Shown piece after piece: positions 8,026 through 15,356 of a stretch of 64,000 nt of DNA. The notes beneath the pieces were generated by a model. It was not told the origin of the DNA. It was given only the letters and a program-made list of their open reading frames with translations, and ran no database searches. Position 1 is the first letter of the stretch. Each line of letters opens with the position of its first letter. A program made the position numbers and the translations under genes. The stretch comes from Sulfuricystis multivorans (lineage in GTDB: Bacteria > Pseudomonadota > Gammaproteobacteria > Burkholderiales > Rhodocyclaceae), in assembly GCF_003966565.1 (NCBI RefSeq), contig NZ_AP018719.1:62001-126000 (forward strand), read 5' to 3'.

Positions 8026-8715
8026 TTACGAGAGGGCTGATATGATGGTGTCTGCGCTCTTCGGGCCAAGGCCTTTTACTTGAAGCAACTCCTCTCTGGT
8101 TGCAGAAAACACGGCGCGTGGCGTGCCGAAATGGGCAAGTAGCGCCTGGGCCAGCTTTGGCCCGACACCAGGGAGGCCCTCCAGGATGTACTGGGCCGCT
8201 GTCAGTCCTTTCGGTTTGGCTCGAAGGGGTATCTCGTAACCCAGTCCGTTCTGAACATGGAGCGCCATGCGGTGAAGGATGAAAGGGGTTCGCGCCAGGG
8301 ACGGCGAGTGGATCAGCGATGCACCCGAGAGCAAGGAAATGTAGGACAAGGCGCCATCCAGGGATTCCGGGCTGATTGCCGAGCGCGTCTCGTAGATGTT
8401 GCCTTCAACCAGGACGATTGCCCGCTCATACTCGATGACCATGCGGGCCAGTTGATCAAACAGCCTCCCCTCCATGAGACTGATCACGAAGTCGCTGGCA
8501 GCCTTGCGCTCGACAGCGACGCTCGTTCCAATGAGATAGTCGCCGCTGGTCAGTTCTGCCTGCTCAAGAGACACGCCGGGGATGTTCTTTAGCTTGAGGG
8601 CAATACCAGAACGTGTTTCCCGGCTGTCGACGGTGATGATGACGGGCTTGATACCGTCCTTTGTTGATTTTTCGATCATGCGAAAGAGGCGTACGTCCTC
8701 GCCGTGCAAGGACAA
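8026..8715 (-). CDS. ERCC4/XPF-type structure-specific nuclease with HhH domain
   Basis: The 229-residue protein joins an ERCC4 nuclease domain (residues about 24-150) to a double helix-hairpin-helix (about 175-228). The nuclease motif GDYLIGTSVAVERKAASDF (58-76) contains the ERKxxxD metal-binding core, and VDSRET (29-34) is the first acidic motif. The C-terminus (LEGLPGVGPKLAQALLAHFG, then LLQVKGLGPKSADTIISAL) binds branched DNA non-specifically. Relatives are XPF, Mus81 and archaeal Hef, which cut flaps and forks; bacterial copies are seen mainly on plasmids and phages. ATG at 8679 (MIEKSTKDG) is an alternative start. A role in repair or processing of the element's DNA is inferred. Confidence 0.85.
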   Translation of the reverse strand: MSLHGEDVRLFRMIEKSTKDGIKPVIITVDSRETRSGIALKLKNIPGVSLEQAELTSGDYLIGTSVAVERKAASDFVISLMEGRLFDQLARMVIEYERAIVLVEGNIYETRSAISPESLDGALSYISLLSGASLIHSPSLARTPFILHRMALHVQNGLGYEIPLRAKPKGLTAAQYILEGLPGVGPKLAQALLAHFGTPRAVFSATREELLQVKGLGPKSADTIISALS

Positions 8716-8863
8716 TCGATTATTTTGGGATTATCGTGGATGGAGCTGCCTTGCTCTATACGGAAATGCAGTTTGATTCCGCAGGTTAGACGGAGGAATG
8801 GATCTGCTGGCCTATAGGACAGCAAACAAACGCATCTCGTGCAATGGCACGCCACGCTATCTA

Positions 8864-9208
8864 TCAGGCTTTACCCTCCGTTGCCGCCGTGTAGCCCCAA
8901 CCTAGATCACGAAACATCTTTATGCCGCGCTCGGTGACGCGCCAGCCGCGCTTCTTGGCGCGAGGCTCATATTCTTCGACTAAGAATTCCGGTACAGGCC
9001 CCCAGTGGCCAAGCGGAATCATGCTGAATTCGGTTTTGCCGATCAGTTCATCGTTGAAGAACTCAACCAGCATTTCCTTGCCAATGCGGTTGATGATCTT
9101 GCCGACACGACCGGCGTCTGGATGGTTGCTCTCTGGATGCAGCACAACAAAGCATCCTGGCTGGAACAACGCTTCCTGTTCATTCGTGAGTTTGAGATCA
9201 GTTTCCAT
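8864..9208 (-). CDS. Hypothetical protein, 114 residues
   Basis: ATG at 9208 is preceded by GTGGAGCGCACT, a better site than the upstream start at 9259. The N-terminal half (CFVVLHPESNHPDAGRVGKI and MLVEFFNDELIG) resembles a small SH3/KOW-like barrel that describes a surface 'height/variation' motif. The C-terminal half (YEPRAKKRGWRVTERGIKMF) looks like a winged or helical DNA-contact region. No family was recognised; the description is structural guesswork. Confidence 0.5.
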   Translation of the reverse strand: METDLKLTNEQEALFQPGCFVVLHPESNHPDAGRVGKIINRIGKEMLVEFFNDELIGKTEFSMIPLGHWGPVPEFLVEEYEPRAKKRGWRVTERGIKMFRDLGWGYTAATEGKA

Positions 9209-9332
9209 AGTGCGCTCCACATTCAAAAGGGCACTGCTCCAACGAGTGGCAGAAACCATTAAGTTGATGATTATTTACAGGTTAATCCTATCAGGTCGCA
9301 TGACAGCATTCTGGTTTTTTCTGATCTCTTTC

Positions 9333-9944
9333 TCAGTAACGGATCTGGTAATCCTCACCATGAGAGAAGCGTCTGTTCCAGTGCTCCAGGTAGCCTTTAG
9401 CTAGCTCGGTGTTCCTCCAAATCACCATTACGTTCTCGCTGTTCTTGCCCGCGGCGGCATCGCTGTAGTTGAAACTTCCCGTTTCAACGGTTTCCCTATC
9501 TACAATGATTACCTTGTCATGGTGGATGGGGTAGAGCGATATCGTCCTGACACGACAGCCAGCATTTACTAGGGCGGAGAGGGCAGCGCGTGCCTTGCCT
9601 GACTTGTCTTCGGCGACATTGCTCTTGTAATCGGAGACGATAGCAACATCAACGCCCCTATGACGTGCAGCGATTAAAGCCCTTACCACCTGCGCTGAAG
9701 TCAAAGAGTAGGTCATCATGCGGATTTCGGAGCGAGCCGAGTCAATGACCTTCAGGACCAATCTTTCGGCTCCCTCATGCGGGCTAAATGCGTATTCGAT
9801 TGTTCCATTATGCTGAACCGTTGAGGAATGATCTCCGATTTCCTGGGCAGACTTTTCGACTACCTTCAGCCAGTTGGCTGCGCTGGCCTGGACAGCGAAG
9901 AGGACGAATGTAAGGGCGGCTGCCCTGAGTACGGCATGCTTCAT
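9333..9944 (-). CDS. Secreted phospholipase D-type endonuclease (Nuc-like)
   Basis: ATG at 9944 follows AAAGGTAACAAC and opens a signal peptide (MKHAVLRAAALTFVLFAVQA, cut after ASA). The mature protein has one HKD motif: HHDKVIIVD with GSFNYSDAA following, the catalytic signature of Nuc/EndA from plasmid pKM101, a periplasmic dimeric non-specific nuclease. The first part (RLVLKVIDSARSEIRMMTYS and RGVDVAIVSDY) is the typical PLD fold. The longer frame to 10058 is not needed. Periplasmic nucleases of this type are common cargo of conjugative plasmids; effect on transfer is unknown. Confidence 0.88.
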   Translation of the reverse strand: MKHAVLRAAALTFVLFAVQASAANWLKVVEKSAQEIGDHSSTVQHNGTIEYAFSPHEGAERLVLKVIDSARSEIRMMTYSLTSAQVVRALIAARHRGVDVAIVSDYKSNVAEDKSGKARAALSALVNAGCRVRTISLYPIHHDKVIIVDRETVETGSFNYSDAAAGKNSENVMVIWRNTELAKGYLEHWNRRFSHGEDYQIRY

Positions 9945-10085
9945 GTTGTTACCTTTCGAGATGGCACCATTTGCGTGGCGGAATGGTTTCGCTCCTTGCC
10001 ATTGGCTTTGCGGAGGGTGATCAGGTCTTGGTGCCAGGCGACCACTTATGTCGGCCATCGCCAGGCTGACCGATGACGGAGATCC

Positions 10086-10113
10086 TTCACATCTCTTTTC
10101 GTGTGTATATAAT
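10086..10113 (+). promoter_or_regulatory. Predicted sigma-70 promoter for the 10218 gene group
   Basis: TTCACA (10086-10091, five of six matches to the -35 consensus) and TATAAT (10108-10113, perfect -10) are 16 bases apart in an AT-rich stretch. It points towards the three small plus-strand genes starting at 10218. Confidence 0.5.
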
Positions 10114-10217
10114 TAAAAACGAAAGCACTTCACTTTGGCGCCCTCCCTGGCCTCTGGCTACCAGCGCCGTTAAGCATCATTACCACTCGAAATTCAAAAT
10201 GAGAAGGGGTAAGTCAC

Positions 10218-10394
10218 ATGAGAAAGAGTAAGACACATCAGGTTCTCGAAGCGATTAAGGCGGGTGGTCTCAAGGCTGGCGAGCAGAAAGCCACCGAACT
10301 CGGTCTCGGCTTTTACTACAGCCAGTTCCCCGGACACTTCGAGTTGTGGGCCGTCCGTAATGGCAGGTGGGTTCGCCAGATATACGCATCGTGA
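10218..10394 (+). CDS. Small protein, 58 residues
   Basis: ATG at 10218 is preceded by GAAGGGGTAAGTCAC and lies about 100 bases after a predicted promoter. The product begins MRKSKTHQVLEAIKAGGLKA and ends GRWVRQIYAS; it is basic and soluble, with LKAGEQKATELGLGFYYSQF in the middle. It heads a run of three small genes. Function unknown; coding status rests on the promoter, ribosome-binding site and protein-like composition. Confidence 0.5.
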   Translation: MRKSKTHQVLEAIKAGGLKAGEQKATELGLGFYYSQFPGHFELWAVRNGRWVRQIYAS

Positions 10395-10431
10395 CACCTA
10401 CCCTGGCTCGGCCTGGATTTTTTCTTGAGTC

Positions 10432-10680
10432 ATGCGTATGGTCAATCACTCAAACCGAGGTTGGCGCTCTCGCTGGTCCGTTGACCTGGAAACTGCCACA
10501 GCCACGCACTGCGATGGCTGGGTGTTCAAGTTCTTCCCAGCTACTGACCAGGCAGGTGCTTTCGACGGCCAATGCGTCGTTCAACCATCGCCACTGACCA
10601 AAGAGCACGTAGCGCAAGCATCACGCATCGCCAGGGAAGCCGGGGAGATATACATCGAGGCACGTAATGCCAGGCACTAA
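10432..10680 (+). CDS. Small hypothetical protein, 82 residues
   Basis: The product (starting MRMVNHSNRGWRSRWSVDLE) ends with a helix, THEH-like KEHVAQASRIAREAGEIYIE. ATG at 10438 is an alternative start. Its end overlaps the start of the next gene by 14 bases. No motif was recognised. Conserved-looking amphipathic helices and tight packing support a real gene. Confidence 0.5.
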   Translation: MRMVNHSNRGWRSRWSVDLETATATHCDGWVFKFFPATDQAGAFDGQCVVQPSPLTKEHVAQASRIAREAGEIYIEARNARH

Positions 10681-10864
10681 GCGACCGACTGAGAAGTGCC
10701 CTGTCGGCCGCCCGGCCTATGTTGGTGGAAAGCGCGTCCAAGTCTATCTTGATGCCGAAAGTCTTGTCATTGCCGCCGAGTTTGGCAACGGCAACGTCAG
10801 CGATGGTATCCGAAAGGCGCTCAAGCAGATTAGACGAACAGTGCTCCGCTCTGACACAGGCTGA
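10667..10864 (+). CDS. Small ribbon-helix-helix-like protein, 65 residues
   Basis: The sequence GRPAYVGGKRVQVYLDAESL followed by FGNGNVSDGIRKALKQIRR has the beta strand then two-helix pattern of CopG/Arc-type DNA-binding proteins (RVQVYLD strand, then NVSDGIRKAL). It could regulate the small gene group it ends. It overlaps the preceding gene by 14 bases and, at its 3' end, the convergent DUF3268 gene by 35 bases. Confidence 0.55.
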   Translation: MPGTKRPTEKCPVGRPAYVGGKRVQVYLDAESLVIAAEFGNGNVSDGIRKALKQIRRTVLRSDTG

Positions 10865-11297
10865 CGACTCGTTTGCACTCCGTTACATCCATCCAGGAGA
10901 TGTGGACGTAGCGAACTCCCAAGGCCTTGGCGAGTGCCTTGTACGCCTGAGAACGATGCCACGAGGTCTTTCCTCGCCACAGCTGGTCAAGAGCGTCATG
11001 AGCTTCCCGACGGGCCTGCATGGTCGGGCCATCGGCCAGCGTGCCCAAGGGTATGTCGGTGCCTGGATGGCACCCCACGCGCGCCCCGCAGGACGAGCAG
11101 CAATACGCCAAGGGCCAACCATACTCACGGCCATTGTAGAAATCGGCGTTGTTGACCAGCTTCACTTCGCCATTGCAGAAGCGGCAGGAACCTGGTACGG
11201 ATGCTGTTGCACCTTTCACACGCGCAACTGCTTCAGGCAGATTCACCGTCCGTCCGAACAGCTCATATGGCTTGAAGCGCCTGCGCTTACCGGCCAT
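10830..11297 (-). CDS. DUF3268-type zinc-finger protein
   Basis: ATG at 11297 (MAGKRRRFKPYELFG) gives 155 residues. The family pattern is clear: a first pair CRFCNGEVKLVNN, then YCCSSCGARVGCHPGTDIPL, the PLGTLAD loop, a helical stretch with ALDQLW and a closing YVHISWMDVTECKRVV. This DUF3268 family is widespread in phages and ICEs; four or more cysteines likely hold zinc. Function unknown. Its start lies inside the end of the upstream membrane-protein gene (11 bases of overlap), so it is probably the last gene of that transcript. Confidence 0.8.
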   Translation of the reverse strand: MAGKRRRFKPYELFGRTVNLPEAVARVKGATASVPGSCRFCNGEVKLVNNADFYNGREYGWPLAYCCSSCGARVGCHPGTDIPLGTLADGPTMQARREAHDALDQLWRGKTSWHRSQAYKALAKALGVRYVHISWMDVTECKRVVSLCQSGALFV

Positions 11298-11634
11298 GGC
11301 ATCCACTGTTCGAGTAAGGTTGCCAGTCCCGGGACTGACATATGACCTGTTGCACCGGGAACATGGCCAGTTCATCACAGTAGTTCCTCGATCGGCTCAG
11401 GCGAGGCAGTACAAGCCACCGCCAAACACCCAAGAGCGAGGTTCCTGTAAAAACGATTTGCATGGCGACCATCCCGAAGGTGTGCGTCATCAGGCCATAG
11501 GCTATCCAGGCGGCGTTGGACACCAGAAAGAGGACGAACCCATACCCCGACCAGCGATTGTTTAAGGCCAAGAGGAGCGCACCCGCAGCGCCCCCGATGG
11601 CTCCGATCCATTCAAGCATGCCCAGGCTCAGCAT
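11287..11634 (-). CDS. Small membrane protein, PnuC/SWEET-like half unit
   Basis: The real start is ATG at 11634, which overlaps the upstream gene's stop by 7 bases; the frame remains open to 11979 but that part is the shadow of another gene. The 115-residue product has three hydrophobic segments (WIGAIGGAAGALLLAL, YGFVLFLVSNAAWIAYGLM and GMVAMQIVFTGTSLLGVWRWL). The SNAAWIAYGL and LLGVWRW pattern recalls three-helix units of PnuC or SWEET-type transporters. That assignment is weak; a C-terminal cysteine-containing tail is not typical. Confidence 0.55.
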   Translation of the reverse strand: MLSLGMLEWIGAIGGAAGALLLALNNRWSGYGFVLFLVSNAAWIAYGLMTHTFGMVAMQIVFTGTSLLGVWRWLVLPRLSRSRNYCDELAMFPVQQVICQSRDWQPYSNSGCHGR

Positions 11635-12068
11635 GATGCCTCCTCCTGCTTGACCACTGGCAGCCGCTCCTGGTAGGCCTTCCTGCCCGGGCACGGCATG
11701 GACACCCAGCGATAGATGCCTGCGACCGTCGCGTCCAGCGCTAGCACCAGCCCGAGGGCGACCACCCCGGCGGCCTTGAACGAGGCCAGGGTCAGGATTA
11801 CAGAGATGCCCACGCCATCGACGGTATTTGCGATCCAGCCGACCGCACCGGCGATCATCAGCATGCCGACGAAAAACTGGATCAGCGCGCGCTGACTGAG
11901 AGTGCTGCTGAGCGCTTCCGGTGGGGTGTCCACCACCCAACTTCCGGTATAGCCACAAACGACGATGGGGCGATGCCACGCAGCGTAGCGCCAGGTGGGC
12001 ACGTCGATGTCGCGCTTCACCAGCAGAAGAAACAGGGCGAATTGGTAGTTCAGGTAATTGCTGATCAT
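11628..12068 (-). CDS. Membrane protein of unknown function, 146 residues
   Basis: ATG at 12068 follows GGAGTTGTCACC, a strong ribosome-binding site. The product begins with an amphipathic stretch (MISNYLNYQFALFLLLVKRD), then has two or three transmembrane segments (ALIQFFVGMLMIAGAVGWIA and VILTLASFKAAGVVALGLVL) and a charged tail. It is translationally coupled to the next membrane protein, so the two may act together. Family not recognised. Confidence 0.55.
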   Translation of the reverse strand: MISNYLNYQFALFLLLVKRDIDVPTWRYAAWHRPIVVCGYTGSWVVDTPPEALSSTLSQRALIQFFVGMLMIAGAVGWIANTVDGVGISVILTLASFKAAGVVALGLVLALDATVAGIYRWVSMPCPGRKAYQERLPVVKQEEASC

Positions 12069-12335
12069 GGTGACAACTCCATAGTGGTTGGCATCAGCTT
12101 CCTCCGATCTTTTTCCATCCGGTTTGGTAGACCGGATCGAAAAAGAGGCCTCCCAGGGAGGGAAGGAGGCCTAAAGCCTCAAGGTGAGGCAGTGGAGGAG
12201 AACCGAGACCAGATTACATAGGTGGCACAGGCGGTTCTGGAAAAAAATCGGCCTGTGCCCTGGGTGTTTCGGGGTCCGTAAGGGATGCGCTGTGCGCAAC
12301 CTTTGCCCTCTGCTATCGATATCCCGTAGGGTCAT
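12069..12335 (-). other. Leader with a 15-bp hairpin; no gene
   Basis: No reading frame is convincing here. CTTTTTC...ATCCGGT (12109-12123) and ACCGGAT...GAAAAAG (12131-12145) form a 15-pair stem with one mismatch and a 7-base loop, 41 bases upstream of the start at 12068. A second possible stem is AGGCCTCC with GGAGGCCT (about 12146-12170). The first has no T-run in the direction of transcription, so it looks like a leader structure rather than a plain terminator. Confidence 0.5.
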
Positions 12336-12958
12336 TCAGGAAGCCGCGGTGAAGGCGTCCTTCAGCTCGGGCAGGCGGCCGATCTCGGCCAACTTGCCCT
12401 GGAAACGGCCACGCTCGATGGTGGGCACCATGAACCGTTCTTCGCGGCGGATCACCAGGCCATCCTCGGACAGCACGTCGCGCAGCTCGACATCGCGCTT
12501 GGAGCCTCCCCAGTCCGGAGCCAGCACGTCCATGCGCGGCTGCACCTTCACCGGAGGCATGCCGTTGTAGCAAAGCGGCCAGCGGGAATGCCAGTTGCCC
12601 AGGCTCTCGCAGGTGGCGTACCTGAGGGTCATGTCGTCGCTGACCGAATCGAAGTGTCCATCCAGGACAACATGCTCAACCCGGTGGTTCAGCACGGTGT
12701 CGGCCTTGATCGCCCAGCACGTCACCACGGTGTAGGACTCCAGGAACTTCTCGTTCTCGATGAAGAGCCCGGCCACGGCCTTCTGGCCGACCTTGCGGCA
12801 GCCCACCCAGTAGCACTTGTTCGGTAGGGACGGCAGATCGTCAGGTCCTGGTCGCCCTTGAGTACCAGGTCCGTCTCATCGATGGTCAAATCGACAAGAC
12901 GAACGGCGGCATCCAGTCCGCCAGGGACGTACAGCTTGGGTAGAACGTGGATCAGCAT
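12336..12958 (-). pseudogene. Frameshifted gene of unknown function, about 207 codons
   Basis: ATG at 12958 has a strong ribosome-binding site (AAAGGAGCTTCAA). Frame 1 reads well for 38 codons (MLIHVLPKLYVPGGLDAAVR to DLVLKGDQDL), then turns into random-looking sequence and stops at 12722. Another frame, open down to 12336, then carries the natural sequence (SLPNKCYWVGCRKVGQKAVA, YNGMPPVKVQPRMDVLAPDW). The switch lies at about 12836-12844; adding one base (reading CTG ACC GAT CTG) restores a continuous protein. Either a recent pseudogene, a sequencing error or, less likely, programmed frameshifting. Downstream GTG at 12806 might give a separate short product. Function unknown. Confidence 0.6.
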
Positions 12959-12984
12959 TTGAAGCTCCTTTGGTGCGATAACGG

Positions 12985-13026
12985 GTTCTTTTCAGGATGC
13001 GCTCGGCAGAACGTCCTGAAAAGAAC
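12985..13026 (-). repeat. Perfect 13-bp inverted repeat in a leader
   Basis: GTTCTTTTCAGGA (12985-12997) and TCCTGAAAAGAAC (13014-13026) are perfectly complementary with a 16-base loop. The hairpin lies 27 bases upstream of the start at 12958 and 33 bases below the stop of the preceding gene. No T-run follows, so it may be a leader structure, an operator or a recombination site rather than a terminator. Confidence 0.6.
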
Positions 13027-13059
13027 GCCCCCAGTGGAGGCGAAGGGAACTACATGGGT

Positions 13060-13455
13060 TTAATGGCCCCGTGGATAGAACTTCACGGAGGCTTTCTGCA
13101 GCTTGATCAGCCGTGCGTTGCAGCCATGAACAGGATCTGTCGCTGGCATGCCAAGCATCTCGATGGAACGACGTGCCCGCGCATAGACCGCATCCGAGCC
13201 AGCCATCTCCCCCTCATAGACCGGGGTTTGCTCGATGATATCGTCGCCGTAGGTGAAAACGGCGGTTCCGATCATCACGGGCTTCTCAGCGACGGCCTCG
13301 CCCCTGGCGATCCGCAGCAGCGCATCGGCAAAGCAGGTATGTCCAGGCATTCCGGACCAGACCTTCCTTACCGCTAAACGCTCAGCGTCCGTCATGGACA
13401 GTTCCCCAGAGGCAAGTCGGGTGTCCCAGATTTCCTGGGCACGCTGCGGGCTCAC
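13060..13455 (-). CDS. Hypothetical protein, 131 residues
   Basis: GTG at 13455 overlaps the upstream stop (GTGA), so translation is coupled. The soluble product begins MSPQRAQEIWDTRLASGELS and contains LAVRKVWSGMPGHTCFADAL, VFTYGDDIIEQ and a basic end. No family recognised. It shares an operon with the zinc-ribbon protein upstream. Confidence 0.6.
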   Translation of the reverse strand: MSPQRAQEIWDTRLASGELSMTDAERLAVRKVWSGMPGHTCFADALLRIARGEAVAEKPVMIGTAVFTYGDDIIEQTPVYEGEMAGSDAVYARARRSIEMLGMPATDPVHGCNARLIKLQKASVKFYPRGH

Positions 13456-14084
13456 GACACCACCTCTGTCTCTTCGTCAGGGACAGCGATGAAGCTGTGA
13501 TTGCAACGGCAAACATGGACTTGCCAACCATCGCGGGGCAGCTCACCAAACTCGGTGCGCGAACCGCATAGCGGGCAATGGACCATCTCTTCACCGTAGC
13601 CATACATTACGAGCTCGCCGCTGGCGCTGGCCGGAACAGCAACATGAATCTTGCTGCCCGGGTGGGCTTCGGCACAGATCTCCATCGCCTCCTCCCGGTC
13701 ATCCGCTTCACAACGGAATGCCTGCGAGCAGTCACCGTGGAAGACGAACCAGACCTTCGGTACGTCCGATGCGGCAACCTCGTCGAGGATTACTTTGGTT
13801 TCGTCAATGAGAATTGCGAGGTTAGGCCATTCGAGCGTGACACCCACGCCTTCATGACCGTATTCGCAATCGCCCGTCCCTTGGAAACCATCACCGTCAT
13901 CCACGCGCAGGGCGGAAACGTCGGCATGCAGGCTCTTGAGCATCAGGATCGCGCGACGAGCGAGCGACAACTGGGCTTCAACTTTTCTGCGACGGCGAAG
14001 GATTTCACGTTCGGCAGACTTATCAGCGCCTTCCGGAATAACAAGGCCGGCAAGAGCGGCTTCGTGCAGATACTTCAACATCAT
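13452..14084 (-). CDS. Hypothetical protein with C-terminal zinc ribbon
   Basis: The start is set at ATG 14084 (MLKYLHEAALAGLVIPEGAD); ATG 14096 and 14087 are alternatives. The N-terminal 55 residues form a charged helix (EREILRRRRKVEAQLSLARR), the middle is an alpha/beta region with KVWFVFHGDCSQAFRCEADD, and residues about 180-210 carry CPLCG and CRC, a likely zinc ribbon. The middle part may be a small domain modifying or binding nucleotide or protein, but nothing specific can be said. A structured leader repeat lies directly upstream (14107-14302). Confidence 0.6.
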   Translation of the reverse strand: MMLKYLHEAALAGLVIPEGADKSAEREILRRRRKVEAQLSLARRAILMLKSLHADVSALRVDDGDGFQGTGDCEYGHEGVGVTLEWPNLAILIDETKVILDEVAASDVPKVWFVFHGDCSQAFRCEADDREEAMEICAEAHPGSKIHVAVPASASGELVMYGYGEEMVHCPLCGSRTEFGELPRDGWQVHVCRCNHSFIAVPDEETEVVS

Positions 14085-14111
14085 GGATACCTCCAATCAA
14101 AGGGCATCCAC

Positions 14112-14213
14112 CCCCGGTCGGGAGGAATGCCCGACACGGGAATCCCCACCAGAAGGCAGGGGCAAGAGCAGGTCATAACGCAGACCAGCAGGCGTTTTCG
14201 ATCACTCGGGAAA
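14112..14213 (-). repeat. Leader repeat, copy A
   Basis: Upstream of the start at 14084 lies a hairpin (CCCGGTCGGG with CCCGACACGGG, about 14115-14143) and then a 47-base core (14167-14213) beginning AGCAGGTCATAACGCAGACC and ending GATCACTCGGGAAA. The core recurs at 15237-15283 with only three differences, and the hairpin recurs in position but with different bases, suggesting a conserved RNA structure. It is transcribed on the minus strand. Confidence 0.65.
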
Positions 14214-14253
14214 TCTTTGTGCTTTTCGGCCAAGCCTCATCGAAGCTGGGCTG

Positions 14254-14278
14254 AAAAACCCCCTCCAGCCGGAAGGGG
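14254..14278 (-). terminator. Intrinsic terminator after the 14303 gene
   Basis: On the minus strand CCCCTTCC, loop GGCT and GGAGGGGG form an 8-pair stem followed by TTTTT. It lies 25 bases past the stop of the 14303-15148 gene, a textbook rho-independent terminator. Confidence 0.8.
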
Positions 14279-14302
14279 AAACCGGAAGTCCGGTGTGGAT
14301 CG

Positions 14303-15148
14303 TCAGGCGGCCACCAGTAACTGACAGGCCTTGTGATTGCGGGCGGCAGCGATGGCCGCATCTCTATCACGGAAGTAGCCCAGGTAGTCACGGTCGTCGT
14401 TGGGATTCCCTCCAGGCGGCAGGACGTAGTAGCCTTCAACATCCACGCCCCGTTTTGAGATGACGTATCCGGGAAGATCTGGGACCGCCAACCGATCAGG
14501 GGCATCCTTCACCAGCTTGAAGCTGGCCTTCAAAGCGGAGAGGACGGTCACCCAGTCCAGCGCGACTGCTGTTGCTTGGGACTCTGCATAGGCCTGACCT
14601 TCCCAGCTGCGGTCATCGAGCACAAGGCCCGAGGCAGTGGAAACCAAAACCTTGTCCATGCCGGACAGAATGGTGATTTCCTCCGTGAGGGATGTCTGAC
14701 GATGCCAAATGTACTGGCGAGGCACCTTGTCGGCCATGGAGACCAACTCGGGCACCTCGTTCCAGAATATGATCGAGTTGAGCGCCGCATCGATCGCTCG
14801 GGCGATTGCCCAACACTCATCGGCAGAACCGAAGCTCTTGATCCAGGTGAGGCTTTTGAAGACATCCCCACGCAGGTACAGCATCACCTCGATGATCCGG
14901 CCTTCGTTGGCACCTTCGCGCACATAGCACGCGACGTGATGCACACAGTCGTCTGCGACGCCGGCGCCGGGAACGCGATCATTGCGTTGCAGTGCCCGCC
15001 CCCGTCCGAACTGGTTATCGGCGAAGTATTCGATGCCGTTCTCCGGGAAGAGAACATTCACGAACTTCTCCAACCAGGCGACGAGTGCGCCAACAGTGCC
15101 ATCGCCAACCGCGTCGGCTTTGCAGGTTGCATTGAAATACGACTTCAT
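14303..15148 (-). CDS. Hypothetical protein, 281 residues
   Basis: ATG at 15148 follows GAGGAGCTTGTCCT, a good ribosome-binding site. The soluble product begins MKSYFNATCKADAVGDGTVG. It includes the stretches GRIIEVMLYLRGDVFKSLTW, WNEVPELVSMADKVPRQYIW and a C-terminus GYYVLPPGGNPNDDRDYLGY. I do not recognise the family. It is flanked by a leader repeat (copy B) and an intrinsic terminator, so it is probably a single-gene transcription unit or a regulated cassette. Confidence 0.6.
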   Translation of the reverse strand: MKSYFNATCKADAVGDGTVGALVAWLEKFVNVLFPENGIEYFADNQFGRGRALQRNDRVPGAGVADDCVHHVACYVREGANEGRIIEVMLYLRGDVFKSLTWIKSFGSADECWAIARAIDAALNSIIFWNEVPELVSMADKVPRQYIWHRQTSLTEEITILSGMDKVLVSTASGLVLDDRSWEGQAYAESQATAVALDWVTVLSALKASFKLVKDAPDRLAVPDLPGYVISKRGVDVEGYYVLPPGGNPNDDRDYLGYFRDRDAAIAAARNHKACQLLVAA

Positions 15149-15179
15149 AGGACAAGCTCCTCAAATGCGGTGGAGCCAG

Positions 15180-15283
15180 TCCCCTGTGGGGAATGGTCCC
15201 CACCAGGGTCGAAATCCTGCCGGACAGCGCAGGGGTAGCAGGTCATAACGCAGACCAGTAAGCGTTTCCGATCACTCGGGAAA
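15180..15283 (-). repeat. Leader repeat, copy B
   Basis: The hairpin CCCCTGTGGGG with TCCCCACCAGGG (about 15181-15208) sits about 32 bases upstream of the start at 15148, followed by the 47-base core at 15237-15283 that matches copy A except at three positions. The order hairpin, GCAGGGG, core, CTTTTCG, terminator stem is shared with copy A, so the repeated unit is about 170 bases. Confidence 0.65.
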
Positions 15284-15322
15284 ACTTGGCTTTTCGACGT
15301 CGCCTACGGACTGGCAACACGG

Positions 15323-15347
15323 AAAAGCCCCCTCCAAGCGGAAGGGG
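15323..15347 (-). terminator. Intrinsic terminator after the 15357 gene
   Basis: Minus strand CCCCTTCC, loop GCTT and GGAGGGGG, then CTTTT. Same design and nearly the same sequence as the terminator at 14254, placed 10 bases past the stop of the 15357-15824 gene. Confidence 0.75.
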
Positions 15348-15356
15348 AAGGCAGGA

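Noticed and set aside
11635-11979. Long N-terminal extension of the 11287 membrane protein
   Set aside because: The extra 115 residues are Arg/Gly-rich shadow sequence of the overlapping 11628 gene; the coupled ATG at 11634 is the credible start.
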